The notes under the pieces: generated by a model
Databases searched by the model: none
What the model was told of the DNA's origin: nothing
Seen by the model: only the letters and a program-made list of their open reading frames with translations
Translations under genes and position numbers: made by a program
Assembly: GCA_964017155.1 (NCBI GenBank)
Contig: OZ024855.1
Location: 124,001 to 188,000, forward strand
DNA: 64,000 nucleotides
Reading direction: 5' to 3'
From: Oasisia sp. SBJ-2009
Lineage: Eukaryota > Annelida > Polychaeta > Sabellida > Siboglinidae
Shown: piece after piece, positions 37,701 through 51,401 of the stretch
How the letters are laid out: the number at the start of each line of letters is the position of its first letter
Numbering within the stretch: position 1 is the stretch's first letter

Positions 37701-40700
37701 GCCTACACTTGCGGGCGCGCAACTTCACGCGCACTCTCTCATAAAAGCATGTATACTCTCACTTTGTTTTCAGTATTTCACTATTTGGCACTGATGTACA
37801 AGTCGGACCCACCTCAATGTTGCTATTATATCAGTATTTTTACCAACATTTGATACTTGATTAAATTAATTCATTCAATTATAATCATCTTGCGCGTATT
37901 TATGTTTTATAAACAGCGCCTCTTGGCAAACTTTTGAGGTCGAAAAGACAGCGCGAATTGTGCCAGTCGCAAGCTCAGAGGTGCATGTTACTGCGCTGTG
38001 CATATGAAATGAGCGATAAACAGTTTGTTTATGCCGACCACGCTGTCTTTTCGACCTCAAGAGTCTGCTAAGACGCGCTGTATATAAAACATTAATATGC
38101 GCAAGATGATTATAATTGATTGAATTAACAAAATCAAGTATCAAATGTTGGCAAAAATACAGTTATAATACCAAAATTGAGGTGGGCCCGACTTGTACAT
38201 GAGTGCCAACACTTGCGGGCGCGTACCTTCACGCGCAATCTCTCATAAAAGCACGTATACTCTCAATTTGTTTTCAGTATTTCACTATTTGGCACTTATG
38301 TACAAGTCGGAAACACCTCAATGTTGCTATTATATCAGTATTTTTGCCAACATTTGATACTTGATTAAATTAATTCATTCAATTTTAATCATCTTGCGCG
38401 TATTTATGTTTTATAAACAGCGCGTCTTGGCAAACTTTTGAGGTCGAAAAGACAGCGCGATTTGTGCCAGTCGCAAGCGCAGCGGTGCATGTTACTGCGC
38501 TGAGCATACGAAATGAGCGATAAACAGTTTGTTTATGCCGACCGCGCTGTCTTTTCGACCTCAAAAGTCTGCTAAGACGCGCTGTATATAAAACATTAAT
38601 ATGCGCAAGATGATTATAATTGATTGAATTAACAAAATCAAGTATCAAATGTTGGCAAATATACAGTTATAATACCAAAATTGAGGTGGGCCCGACTTGT
38701 ACATAAATGCCTACACTTGCGGGCGCGCAACTTCACGCGCACTCTCTCATAAAAGCACGTATACTCTCAATTTGTTTTCAGTATTTCACTATTTGGCACT
38801 TATGTACAAGTCGGACCCACCTCAATGTTGCTATTATATAAGTATTTTGCCAACATTTGATACTTGATTAAATGAATTCATTCAATTATAATCATCTTGC
38901 GCGTATGTATGTTTTATAAACAGCGCGTCTTGGCAAACTTTTGAGGTCGAAAAGGCAGCGCGAATTGTGCCAGTCGCAAGCGCAGAGGTGCATGTTACTG
39001 CGCTGTGCATATGAAATGAGCGATAAACAGTTTGTTTATGCCGACCACGCTGTCTTTTCGACCTCAAAAGTCTGCTAAGACGCGCTGTATATAAAACATT
39101 AATATGCGCAAGATGATTATAATTGATTGAATTAACAAAATCAAGTATCAAATGTTGGCAAAAATACAGTTATAATACCAAAATTGAGGTGGGCCCGACT
39201 TGTACATGAGTGCCAAAACTTGCGGGCGCGTACCTTCACGCGCAATCTCTCATAAAAGCACGTATACTCTCAATTTGTTTTCAGTATTTCACTATTTGGC
39301 ACTTATGTACAAGTCGGAAACACCTCAATGTTGCTATTATATCAGTATTTTTGCCAACATTTGATACTTGATTAAATTAATTCATTCAATTTTAATCATC
39401 TTGCGCGTATTTATGTTTTATAAACAGCGCGTCTTGGCAAACTTTTGAGGTCGAAAAGACAGCGCGATTTGTGCCAGTCGCAAGCGCAGCGGTGCATGTT
39501 ACTACGCTGAGCATACGAAATGAGCGATAAACAGTTTGTTTATGCCGACCGCGCTGTCTTTTCGACCTCAAAAGTCTGCTAAGACGCGCTGTATATAAAA
39601 CATTAATATGCGCAAGATGATTATAATTGATTGAATTAACAAAATCAAGTATCAAATGTTGGCAAAGATACAGTTATAATACCAAAATTGAGGTGGGCCC
39701 GACTTGTACATAAATGCCTACACTTGCGGGCGCGCAACTTCACGCGCACTCTCTCATAAAAGCACGTATACTCTCAATTTGTTTTCAGTATTTCACTATT
39801 TGGCACTTATGTACAAGTCGGACCCACCTCAATGTTGCTATTATATCAGTATTTTTACCAACATTTGATACTTGATTAAATTAATTCATTCAATTTTAAT
39901 CATCTTGCGCGTATTTATGTTTTATAAACAGCGCGTCTTGGCAAACTTTTGAGGTCGAAAAGACAGCGCGATTTGTGCCAGTCGCAAGCGCAGCGGTGCA
40001 TGTTACTGCGTTGAGCATACGAAATGAGCGATAAACAGTTTGTTTATGCCGACCGCGCTGTCTTTTCGACCTCAAAAGTCTGCTAAGACGCGCTGTATAT
40101 AAAACATTAATATGCGCAAGATGATTATAATTGATTGAATTAACAAAATCAAGTATCAAATGTTGGCAAAGATACAGTTATAATACCAAAATTGAGGTGG
40201 GCCCGACTTGTACATAAATGCCTACACTTGCGGGCGCGCAACTTCACGCGCACTCTCTCATAAAAGCACGTATACTCTGAATTTGTTTTCAGTATTTCAC
40301 TATTTGGCACTTATGTACAAGTCGGACCCACCTCAATGTTGCTATTATATCAGTATTTTTACCAACATTTGATACTTGATTAAATTAATTCATTCAATTA
40401 TAATCATCTTGCGCGTATTTATGTTTTATAAACAGCGCGTCTTGGCAAACTTTTGAGGTCGAAAAGACAGCGCGAATTGTGCCAGTCGCAAGCGCAGAGG
40501 TGCATGTTACTGCGCTGTGCATATGAAATGAGCGATAAACAGTTTGTTTATGCCGACCACGCTGTCTTTTCGACCTCAAAAGTCTGCTAAGACGCGCTGT
40601 ATATAAAACATTAATATGCGCAAGATGATTATAATTGATTGAATTAACAAAATCAAGTATCAAAGGTTGGCAAAAATACAGTTATAATACCAAAATTGAG

Positions 40701-41325
40701 GTGGGCCCGACTTGTACATGAGTGCCAACACTTGCGGGCGCGTACCTTCACGCGCAATCTCTCATAAAAGCACGTATACTCTCAATTTGTTTTCAGTATT
40801 TCACTATTTGGCACTTATGTACAAGTCGGAAACACCTCAATGTTGCTATTATATCAGTATTTTTGCCAACATTTGATACTTGATTAAATTAATTCATTCA
40901 ATTTTAATCATCTTGCGCGTATTTATGTTTTATAAACAGCGCGTCTTGGCAAACTTTTGAGGTCGAAAAGACAGCGCGATTTGTGCCAGTCGCAAGCGCA
41001 GCGGTGCATGTTACTGCGCTGAGCATACGAAATGAGCGATAAACAGTTTGTTTATGCCGACCGCGCTGTCTTTTCGACCTCAAAAGTCTGCTAAGACGCG
41101 CTGTATATAAAACATTAATATGCGCAAGATGATTATAATTGATTGAATTAACAAAATCAAGTATCAAATGTTGGCAAAGATACAGTTATAATACCAAAAT
41201 TGAGGTGGGCCCGACTTGTACATAAATGCCTACACTTGCGGGCGCGCAACTTCACGCGCACTCTCTCATAAAAGCACGTATACTCTCAATTTGTTTTCAG
41301 TATTTCACTATTTGGCACTTATGTG
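34775..41325. repeat. R-H dimer region with occasional extra R units (units 69-81)
   Basis: The basic order is R with a B loop then H with an A loop, with additional R units at 35783, 39814 and elsewhere. Right-domain markers appear here: TCAAAGGTTGG from about 35120, GGCAAAGAT in most R units, and a 503-bp H unit with GAATTC at 38807-39309. Unit 74 (37295-37798) has GCTGTTTTTTCG and GTCCGCTAAG of the D class but GCATATGAA and TATATAAAAC of the H class, so it is intermediate. Unit 75 keeps CGCCTCTTGG, a marker otherwise seen in the left domain. Confidence 0.78.
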
Positions 41326-43341
41326 CAAGTCGGACCCACCTCAATGTTGCTATTATATCAGTATTTTTACCAACATTTGATACTTGATTAAATTAATTCA
41401 CTCAATTATAATCATCTTGCGCGTATTTATGTTTTATAAACAGCGCGTCTTGGCAAACTTTTGAGGTCGAAAAGACAGCGCGATTTGTGTCAGTCGCAAG
41501 CGCAGCGGTGCATGTTACTGCGCTGTGCATATCAAATGAGCGATAAACAGTTTGTTTATGCCGACGACGCTGTTTTTTCGACCTCAAAAGTCCGCTAAGA
41601 CGCGCTGTATATCAAACATTAATATGCGCAAGATGATTATAATTGATTGAATTAACAAAATCAAGTATCAAATGTTGGCAAAGATACAGTTATAATACCA
41701 AAATTGAGGTGGGCCCGACTTGTACATAAATGCCTACACTTGCGCGCGCGCAACTTCACGCGCACTCTCTCATAAAAGCACGTATACTCTCAATTTGTTT
41801 TCAGTATTTCACTATTTGGCACTTATGTACAAGTCGGACCCACCTCAATGTTGCTATTATATCAGTATTTTTACCAACATTTGATACTTGATTAAATTAA
41901 TTCATTCAATTATAATCATCTTGCGCGTATTTATGTTTTATAAACAGCGCGTCTTGGCAAACTTTTGAGGTCGAAAAGACAGCGCGAATTGTGCCAGTCG
42001 CAAGCGCAGAGGTGCATGTTACTGCGCTGTGCATATGAAATGAGCGATAAACAGTTTGTTTATGCCGACCACGCTGTCTTTTCGACCTCAAAAGTCTGCT
42101 AAGACGCGCTGTATATAAAACATTAATATGCGCAAGATGATTATAATTGATTGAATTAACAAAATCAAGTATCAAAGGTTGGCAAAAATACAGTTATAAT
42201 ACCAAAATTGAGGTGGGCCCGACTTGTACATGAGTGCCAACACTTGCGGGCGCGTACCTTCACGCGCAATCTCTCATAAAAGCACGTATACTCTCAATTT
42301 GTTTTCAGTATTTCACTATTTGGCACTTATGTACAAGTCGGAAACACCTCAATGTTGCTATTATATCAGTATTTTTGCCAACATTTGATACTTGATTAAA
42401 TTAATTCATTCAATTATAATCATCTTGCGCGTATTTATGTTTTATAAACAGCGCGTCTTGGCAAACTTTTGAGGTCGAAAAGACAGCGCGATTTGTGCCA
42501 GTCGCAAGCGCAGCGGTGCATGTTACTGCGCTGTGCATATCAAATGAGCGATAAACAGTTTGTTTATGCCGACGACGCTGTTTTTTCGACCTCAAAAGTC
42601 CGCTAAGACGCGCTGTATATCAAACATTAATATGCGCAAGATGATTATAATTGATTGAATTAACAAAATCAAGTATCAAATGTTGGCAAAGATACAGTTA
42701 TAATACCAAAATTGAGGTGGGCCCGACTTGTACATAAATGCCTACACTTGCGGGCGCGCAACTTCACGCGCACTCTCTCATAAAAGCACGTATACTCTCA
42801 ATTTGTTTTCAGTATTTCACTATTTGGCACTTATGTACAAGTCGGACCCACCTCAATGTTGCTATTATATCAGTATTTTTACCAACATTTGATACTTGAT
42901 TAAATTAATTCATTCAATTATAATCATCTTGCGCGTATTTATGTTTTATAAACAGCGCGTCTTGGCAAACTTTTGAGGTCGAAAAGACAGCGCGAATTGT
43001 GCCAGTCGCAAGCGCAGAGGTGCATGTTACTGCGCTGTGCATATGAAATGAGCGATAAACAGTTTGTTTATGCCGACCACGCTGTCTTTTCGACCTCAAA
43101 AGTCTGCTAAGACGCGCTGTATATAAAACATTAATATGCGCAAGATGATTATAATTGATTGAATTAACAAAATCAAGTATCAAAGGTTGGCAAAAATACA
43201 GTTATAATACCAAAATTGAGGTGGGCCCGACTTGTACATGAGTGCCAACACTTGCGGGCGCGTACCTTCACGCGCAATCTCTCATAAAAGCACGTATACT
43301 CTCAATTTGTTTTCAGTATTTCACTATTTGGCACTTATGTA
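41326..43341. repeat. Two D-H dimers (units 82-85)
   Basis: D units at 41326-41829 and 42334-42837 alternate with H units. D units carry GCATATCAAATG, GACGACGCTG, GCTGTTTTTTCG, GTCCGCTAAG and TATATCAAAC. Unit 82 has private GTGTCAGTCG and ATGTGCAAGTC; its outer loop is preceded by TTGCGCGCGCG in place of TTGCGGGCGCG. Unit 84 begins with GGAAACACC, unlike most D units, so its left arm probably comes from an R unit. Confidence 0.8.
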
Positions 43342-46300
43342 CAAGTCGGAAACACCTCAATGTTGCTATTATATCAGTATTTTTGCCAACATTTGATACT
43401 TGATTAAATTAATTCATTCAATTTTAATCATCTTGCGCGTATTTATGTTTTATAAACAGCGCGTCTTGGCAAACTTTTGAGGTCGAAAAGACAGCGCGAT
43501 TTGTGCCAGTCGCAAGCGCAGCGGTGCATGTTACTGCGCTGAGCATACGAAATGAGCGATAAACAGTTTGTTTATGCCGACCGCGCTGTCTTTTCGACCT
43601 CAAAAGTCTGCTAAGACGCGCTGTATATAAAACATTAATATGCGCAAGATGATTATAATTGATTGAATTAACAAAATCAAGTATCAAATGTTGGCAAATA
43701 TACAGTTATAATACCAAAATTGAGGTGGGCCCGACTTGTACATAAATGCCTACACTTGCGGGCGCGCAACTTCACGCGCACTCTCTCATAAAAGCACGTA
43801 TACTCTCAATTTGTTTTCAGTATTTCACTATTTGGCACTTATGTACAAGTCGGACCCACCTCAATGTTACTATTATATAAGTATTTTGCCAACATTTGAT
43901 ACTTGATTAAATGAATTCATTCAATTATAATCATCTTGCGCGTATGTATGTTTTATAAACAGCGCGTCTTGGCAAACTTTTGAGGTCGAAAAGGCAGCGC
44001 GAATTGTGCCAGTCGCAAGCGCAGAGGTGCATGTTACTGCGCTGTGCATATGAAATGAGCGATAAACAGTTTGTTTATGCCGACCACGCTGTCTTTTCGA
44101 CCTCAAGAGTCTGCTAAGACGCGCTGTATATAAAACATTAATATGCGCAAGATGATTATAATTGATTGAATTAACAAAATCAAGTATCAAATGTTGGCAA
44201 AAATACAGTTATAATACCAAAATTGAGGTGGGCCCGACTTGTACATGAGTGCCAACACTTGCGGGCGCGTACCTTCACGCGCAATCTCTCATAAAAGCAC
44301 GTATACTCTCAATTTGTTTTCAGTATTTCACTATTTGGCACTTATGTACAAGTCGGAAACACCTCAATGTTGCTATTATATCAGTATTTTTGCCAACATT
44401 TGATACTTGATTAAATTAATTCATTCAATTTTAATCATCTTGCGCGTATTTATGTTTTATAAACAGCGCGTCTTGGCAAACTTTTGAGGTCGAAAAGACA
44501 GCGCGATTTGTGCCAGTCGCAAGCGCAGCGGTGCATGTTACTGCGCTGAGCATACGAAATGAGCGATAAACAGTTTGTTTATGCCGACCGCGCTGTCTTT
44601 TCGACCTCAAAAGTCTGCTAAGACGCGCTGTATATAAAACATTAATATGCGCAAGATGATTATAATTGATTGAATTAACAAAATCAAGTATCAAATGTTG
44701 GCAAATATACAGTTATAATACCAAAATTGAGGTGGGCCCGACTTGTACATAAATGCCTACACTTGCGGGCGCGCAACTTCACGCGCACTCTCTCATAAAA
44801 GCACGTATACTCTCAATTTGTTTTCAGTATTTCACTATTTGGCACTTATGTACAAGTCGGACCCACCTCAATGTTGCTATTATATAAGTATTTTGCCAAC
44901 ATTTGATACTTGATTAAATGAATTCATTCAATTATAATCATCTTGCGCGTATGTATGTTTTATAAACAGCGCGTCTTGGCAAACTTTTGAGGTCGAAAAG
45001 GCAGCGCGAATTGTGCCAGTCGCAAGCGCAGAGGTGCATGTTACTGCGCTGTGCATATGAAATGAGCGATAAACAGTTTGTTTATGCCGACCACGCTGTC
45101 TTTTCGACCTCAAAAGTCTGCTAAGACGCGCTGTATATAAAACATTAATATGCGCAAGATGATTATAATTGATTGAATTAACAAAATCAAGTATCAAATG
45201 TTGGCAAAAATACAGTTATAATACCAAAATTGAGGTGGGCCCGACTTGTACATGAGTGCCAAAACTTGCGGGCGCGTACCTTCACGCGCAATCTCTCATA
45301 AAAGCACGTATACTCTCAATTTGTTTTCAGTATTTCACTATTTGGCACTGATGTACAAGTCGGAAACACCTCAATGTTGCTATTATATCAGTATTTTTGC
45401 CAACATTTGATACTTGATTAAATTAATTCATTCAATTTTAGTCATCTTGCGCGTATTTATGTTTTATAAACAGCGCGTCTTGGCAAACTTTTGAGGTCGA
45501 AAAGACAGCGCGATTTGTGCCAGTCGCAAGCGCAGCGGTGCATGTTACTGCGCTGAGCATACGAAATGAGCGATAAACAGTTTGTTTATGCCGACCGCGC
45601 TGTCTTTTCGACCTCAAAAGTCTGCTAAGACGCGCTGTATATAAAACATTAATATGCGCAAGATGATTATAATTGATTGAATTAACAAAATCAAGTATCA
45701 AATGTTGGCAAAGATACAGTTATAATACCAAAATTGAGGTGGGCCCGACTTGTACATAAATGCCTACACTTGCGGGCGCGCAACTTCACGCGCACTCTCT
45801 CATAAAAGCACGTATACTCTCAATTTGTTTTCAGTATTTCACTATTTGGCACTCATGTACAAGTCGGACCCACCTCAATGTTGCTATTATATCAGTATTT
45901 TTACCAACATTTGATACTTGATTAAATTAATTCATTCAATTATAATCATCTTGCGCGTATTTATGTTTTACAAACAGCGCGTCTTGGCAAACTTTTGAGG
46001 TCGAAAAGACAGCGCGAATTGTGCCAGTCGCAAGCGCAGAGGTGCATGTTACTGCGCTGTGCATATGAAATGAGCGATAAACAGTTTGTTTATGCCGACC
46101 ACGCTGTCTTTTCGACCTCAAAAGTCTGCTAAGACGCGCTGTATATAAAACATTAATATGCGCAAGATGATTATAATTGATTGAATTAACAAAATCAAGT
46201 ATCAAAGGTTGGCAAAAATACAGTTATAATACCAAAATTGAGGTGGGCCCGACTTGTACATGAGTGCCAACACTTGCGGGCGCGTACCTTCACGCGCAAT

Positions 46301-46867
46301 CTCTCATAAAAGCACGTATACTCTCAATTTGTTTTCAGTATTTCACTATTTGGCACTTATGTACAAGTCGGAAACACCTCAATGTTGCTATTATATCAGT
46401 ATTTTTGCCAACATTTGATACTTGATTAAATTAATTCATTCAATTTTAATCATCTTGCGCGTATTTATGTTTTATAAACAGCGCGTCTTGGCAAACTTTT
46501 GAGGTCGAAAAGACAGCGCGATTTGTGCCAGTCGCAAGCGCAGCGGTGCATGTTACTGCGCTGAGCATACGAAATGAGCGATAAACAGTTTGTTTATGCC
46601 GACCGCGCTGTCTTTTCGACCTCAAAAGTCTGCTAAGACGCGCTGTATATAAAACATTAATATGCGCAAGATGATTATAATTGATTGAATTAACAAAATC
46701 AAGTATCAAATGTTGGCAAAGATACAGTTATAATACCAAAATTGAGGTGGGCCCGACTTGTACATAAATGCCTACACTTGCGGGCGCGCAACTTCACGCG
46801 CACTCTCTCATAAAAGCACGTATACTCTCAATTTGTTTTCAGTATTTCACTATTTGGCACTTATGTA
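43342..46867. repeat. R-H dimer series, first part (units 86-92)
   Basis: R and H units alternate strictly with a period of about 1,008 bp. H units at 43846-44348 and 44853-45355 are the 503-bp type with AGTATTTTGCC, GAATTC, GCGTATGTATG and GAAAAGGCAG. The H unit at 45860 instead has TTTTACAAACAG. The A loop after the 503-bp unit at 44853 has GAGTGCCAAAAC, a marker linked to this lineage. The junction at about 45850 has GGCACTCATGTAC, which makes the outer stem perfect. Confidence 0.8.
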
Positions 46868-48378
46868 CAAGTCGGACCCACCTCAATGTTGCTATTATAT
46901 CAGTATTTTTACCAACATTTGATACTTGATTAAATTAATTCATTCAATTATAATCATCTTGCGCGTATTTATGTTTTATAAACAGCGCGTCTTGGCAAAC
47001 TTTTGAGGTCGAAAAGACAGCGCGAATTGTGCCAGTCGCAAGCGCAGAGGTGCATGTTACTGCGCTGTGAATATGAAATGAGCGATAAACAGTTTGTTTA
47101 TGCCGACCACGCTGTCTTTTCGACCTCAAAAGTCTGCTAAGACGCGCTGTATATAAAACATTAATATGCGCAAGATGATTATAATTGATTGAATTAACAA
47201 AATCAAGTATCAAATGTTGGCAAAAATACAGTTATAATACCAAAATTGAGGTGGGCCCGACTTGTACATGAGTGCCAACACTTGCGGGCGCGTACCTTCA
47301 CGTGCAATCTCTCATAAAAGCACGTATACTCTCAATTTGTTTTCAGTATTTCACTATTTGGCACTTATGTACAAGTCGGAAACACCTCAATGTTGCTATT
47401 ATATCAGTATTTTTGCCAACATTTGATACTTGATTAAATTAATTCATTCAATTTTAATCATCTTGCGCGTATTTATGTTTTATAAACAGCGCGTCTTGGC
47501 AAACTTTTGAGGTCGAAAAGACAGCGCGATTTGTGCCAGTCGCAAGCGCAGCGGTGCATGTTACAGCGCTGAGCATACGAAATGAGCGATAAACAGTTTG
47601 TTTATGCCGACCGCGCTGTCTTTTCGACCTCAAAAGTCTGCTAAGACGCGCTGTATATAAAACATTAATATGCGCAAGATGATTATAATTGATTGAATTA
47701 ACAAAATCAAGTATCAAATGTTGGCAAAGATACAGTTATAATACCAAAATTGAGGTGGGCCCGACTTGTACATAAATGCCTACACTTGCGGGCGCGCAAC
47801 TTCACGCGCACTCTCTCATAAAAGCACGTATACTCTCAATTTGTTTTCAGTATTTCACTATTTGGCACTTATGTACAAGTCGGACCCACCTCAATGTTGC
47901 TATTATATAAGTATTTTGCCAACATTTGATACTTGATTAAATGAATTCATTCAATTATAATCATCTTGCGCGTATGTATGTTTTATAAACAGCGCGTCTT
48001 GGCAAACTTTTGAGGTCGAAAAGGCAGCGCGAATTGTGCCAGTCGCAAGCGCAGAGGTGCATGTTACTGCGCTGTGCATATGAAATGAGCGATAAACAGT
48101 TTGTTTATGCCGACCACGCTGTCTTTTCGACCTCAAAAGTCTGCTAAGACGCGCTGTATATAAAACATTAATATGCGCAAGATGATTATAATTGATTGAA
48201 TTAACAAAATCAAGTATCAAATGTTGGCAAAAATACAGTTATAATACCAAAATTGAGGTGGGCCCGACTTGTACATGAGTGCCAAAACTTGCGGGCGCGT
48301 ACCTTCACGCGCAATCTCTCATAAAAGCACGTATACTCTCAATTTGTTTTCAGTATTTCACTATTTGGCACTTATGTA
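46868..48378. repeat. H-R-H three-unit segment, copy 1 (units 93-95)
   Basis: The segment consists of H with CACGTGCAATC in the outer loop, R with TTACAGCGCTGAG, then the 503-bp H unit with GAATTC (47943-47948). The same three-unit signature recurs at 48883-50393 and 58960-60470. Unit 93 has a private CTGTGAATATG in its core. Confidence 0.82.
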
Positions 48379-48882
48379 CAAGTCGGACCCACCTCAATGT
48401 TGCTATTATATCAGTATTTTTACCAACATTTGATACTTGATTAAATTAATTCATTCAATTATAATCATCTTGCGCGTATTTATGTTTTATAAACAGCGCG
48501 TCTTGGCAAACTTTTGAGGTCGAAAAGACAGCGCGATTTGTGCCAGTCGCAAGCGCAGCGGTGCATGTTACTGCGCTGTGCATATCAAATGAGCGATAAA
48601 CAGTTTGTTTATGCCGACGACGCTGTTTTTTCGACCTCAAAAGTCCGCTAAGACGCGCTGTATATCAAACATTAATATGCGCAAGATGATTATAATTGAT
48701 TGAATTAACAAAATCAAGTATCAAATGTTGGCAAAGATACAGTTATAATACCAAAATTGAGGTGGGCCCGACTTGTACATAAATGCCTACACTTGCGGGC
48801 GCGCAACTTCACGCGCACTCTCTCATAAAAGCACGTATACTCTCAATTTGTTTTCAGTATTTCACTATTTGGCACTTATGTA
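48379..48882. repeat. Single D unit between segment copies (unit 96)
   Basis: This is a standard D unit with GCATATCAAATG, GACGACGCTG and TATATCAAAC, preceded by GGACCCACC and followed by a B loop. It separates copies 1 and 2 of the CACGTGCAATC segment. Unit 99 further right has D-like right-half markers (GGCAAAGAT and a B loop), possibly copied from here. Confidence 0.8.
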
Positions 48883-50393
48883 CAAGTCGGACCCACCTCA
48901 ATGTTGCTATTATATCAGTATTTTTACCAACATTTGATACTTGATTAAATTAATTCATTCAATTATAATCATCTTGCGCGTATTTATGTTTTATAAACAG
49001 CGCGTCTTGGCAAACTTTTGAGGTCGAAAAGACAGCGCGAATTGTGCCAGTCGCAAGCGCAGAGGTGCATGTTACTGCGCTGTGCATATGAAATGAGCGA
49101 TAAACAGTTTGTTTATGCCGACCACGCTGTCTTTTCGACCTCAAAAGTCTGCTAAGACGCGCTGTATATAAAACATTAATATGCGCAAGATGATTATAAT
49201 TGATTGAATTAACAAAATCAAGTATCAAATGTTGGCAAAAATACAGTTATAATACCAAAATTGAGGTGGGCCCGACTTGTACATGAGTGCCAACACTTGC
49301 GGGCGCGTACCTTCACGTGCAATCTCTCATAAAAGCACGTATACTCTCAATTTGTTTTCAGTATTTCACTATTTGGCACTTATGTACAAGTCGGAAACAC
49401 CTCAATGTTGCTATTATATCAGTATTTTTGCCAACATTTGATACTTGATTAAATTAATTCATTCAATTTTAATCATCTTGCGCGTATTTATGTTTTATAA
49501 ACAGCGCGTCTTGGCAAACTTTTGAGGTCGAAAAGACAGCGCGATTTGTGCCAGTCGCAAGCGCAGCGGTGCATGTTACAGCGCTGAGCATACGAAATGA
49601 GCGATAAACAGTTTGTTTATGCCGACCGCGCTGTCTTTTCGACCTCAAAAGTCTGCTAAGACGCGCTGTATATAAAACATTAATATGCGCAAGATGATTA
49701 TAATTGATTGAATTAACAAAATCAAGTATCAAATGTTGGCAAAGATACAGTTATAATACCAAAATTGAGGTGGGCCCGACTTGTACATAAATGCCTACAC
49801 TTGCGGGCGCGCAACTTCACGCGCACTCTCTCATAAAAGCACGTATACTCTCAATTTGTTTTCAGTATTTCACTATTTGGCACTTATGTACAAGTCGGAC
49901 CCACCTCAATGTTGCTATTATATAAGTATTTTGCCAACATTTGATACTTGATTAAATGAATTCATTCAATTATAATCATCTTGCGCGTATGTATGTTTTA
50001 TAAACAGCGCGTCTTGGCAAACTTTTGAGGTCGAAAAGGCAGCGCGAATTGTGCCAGTCGCAAGCGCAGAGGTGCATGTTACTGCGCTGTGCATATGAAA
50101 TGAGCGATAAACAGTTTGTTTATGCCGACCACGCTGTCTTTTCGACCTCAAAAGTCTGCTAAGACGCGCTGTATATAAAACATTAATATGCGCAAGATGA
50201 TTATAATTGATTGAATTAACAAAATCAAGTATCAAATGTTGGCAAAGATACAGTTATAATACCAAAATTGAGGTGGGCCCGACTTGTACATAAATGCCTA
50301 CACTTGCGGGCGCGCAACTTCACGCGCACTCTCTCATAAAAGCACGTATACTCTCAATTTGTTTTCAGTATTTCACTATTTGGCACTTATGTA
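48883..50393. repeat. H-R-H three-unit segment, copy 2 (units 97-99)
   Basis: This repeats units 93-95 with CACGTGCAATC, TTACAGCGC and the 503-bp GAATTC unit (site at 49958-49963). It differs at the right end: unit 99 has GGCAAAGAT with a B loop, where units 95 and 119 have GGCAAAAAT with GAGTGCCAAAAC. Unit 99 is therefore a left-right recombinant. Confidence 0.8.
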
Positions 50394-51401
50394 CAAGTCG
50401 GACCCACCTCAATGTTGCTATTATATCAGTATTTTTACCAACATTTGATACTTGATTAAATTAATTCATTCAATTATAATCATCTTGCGCGTATTTATGT
50501 TTTATAAACAGCGCGTCTTGGCAAACTTTTGAGGTCGAAAAGACAGCGCGAATTGTGCCAGTCGCAAGCGCAGAGGTGCATGTTACTGCGCTGTGCATAT
50601 GAAATGAGCGATAAACAGTTTGTTTATGCCGACCACGCTGTCTTTTCGACCTCAAAAGTCTGCTAAGACGCGCTGTATATAAAACATTAATATGCGCAAG
50701 ATGATTATAATTGATTGAATTAACAAAATCAAGTATCAAATGTTGGCAAAAATACAGTTATAATACCAAAATTGAGGTGGGCCCGACTTGTACATGAGTG
50801 CCAACACTTGCGGGCGCGTACCTTCACGTGCAATCTCTCATAAAAGCACGTATACTCTCAATTTGTTTTCAGTATTTCACTATTTGGCACTTATGTACAA
50901 GTCGGAAACACCTCAATGTTGCTATTATATCAGTATTTTTGCCAACATTTGATACTTGATTAAATTAATTCATTCAATTTTAATCATCTTGCGCGTATTT
51001 ATGTTTTATAAACAGCGCGTCTTGGCAAACTTTTGAGGTCGAAAAGACAGCGCGATTTGTGCCAGTCGCAAGCGCAGAGGTGCATGTTACTGCGCTGTGC
51101 ATATGAAATGAGCGATAAACAGTTTGTTTATGCCGACCACGCTGTCTTTTCGACCTCAAAAGTCTGCTAAGACGCGCTGTATATAAAACATTAATATGCG
51201 CAAGATGATTATAATTGATTGAATTAACAAAATCAAGTATCAAATGTTGGCAAAAATACAGTTATAATACCAAAATTGAGGTGGGCCCGACTTGTACATG
51301 AGTGCCAAAACTTGCGGGCGCGTACCTTCACGCGCAATCTCTCATAAAAGCACGTATACTCTCAATTTGTTTTCAGTATTTCACTATTTGGCACTTATGT
51401 A
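50394..51401. repeat. Two-unit insertion relative to the right-hand copy (units 100-101)
   Basis: Unit 100 is an H unit with CACGTGCAATC, nearly the same as unit 97. Unit 101 starts as R (GGAAACACC, CAATTTTAATC, GATTTGTGCC) and switches to H between 51055 and 51077 (CAGAGG, GTGCATATG, GACCACG). Its right end has GAGTGCCAAAAC, the tail expected of a 503-bp-type H unit. Compared with units 117-124, where unit 119 runs straight into unit 120, these two units look inserted by an exchange inside the unit-99 relative. Confidence 0.72.
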
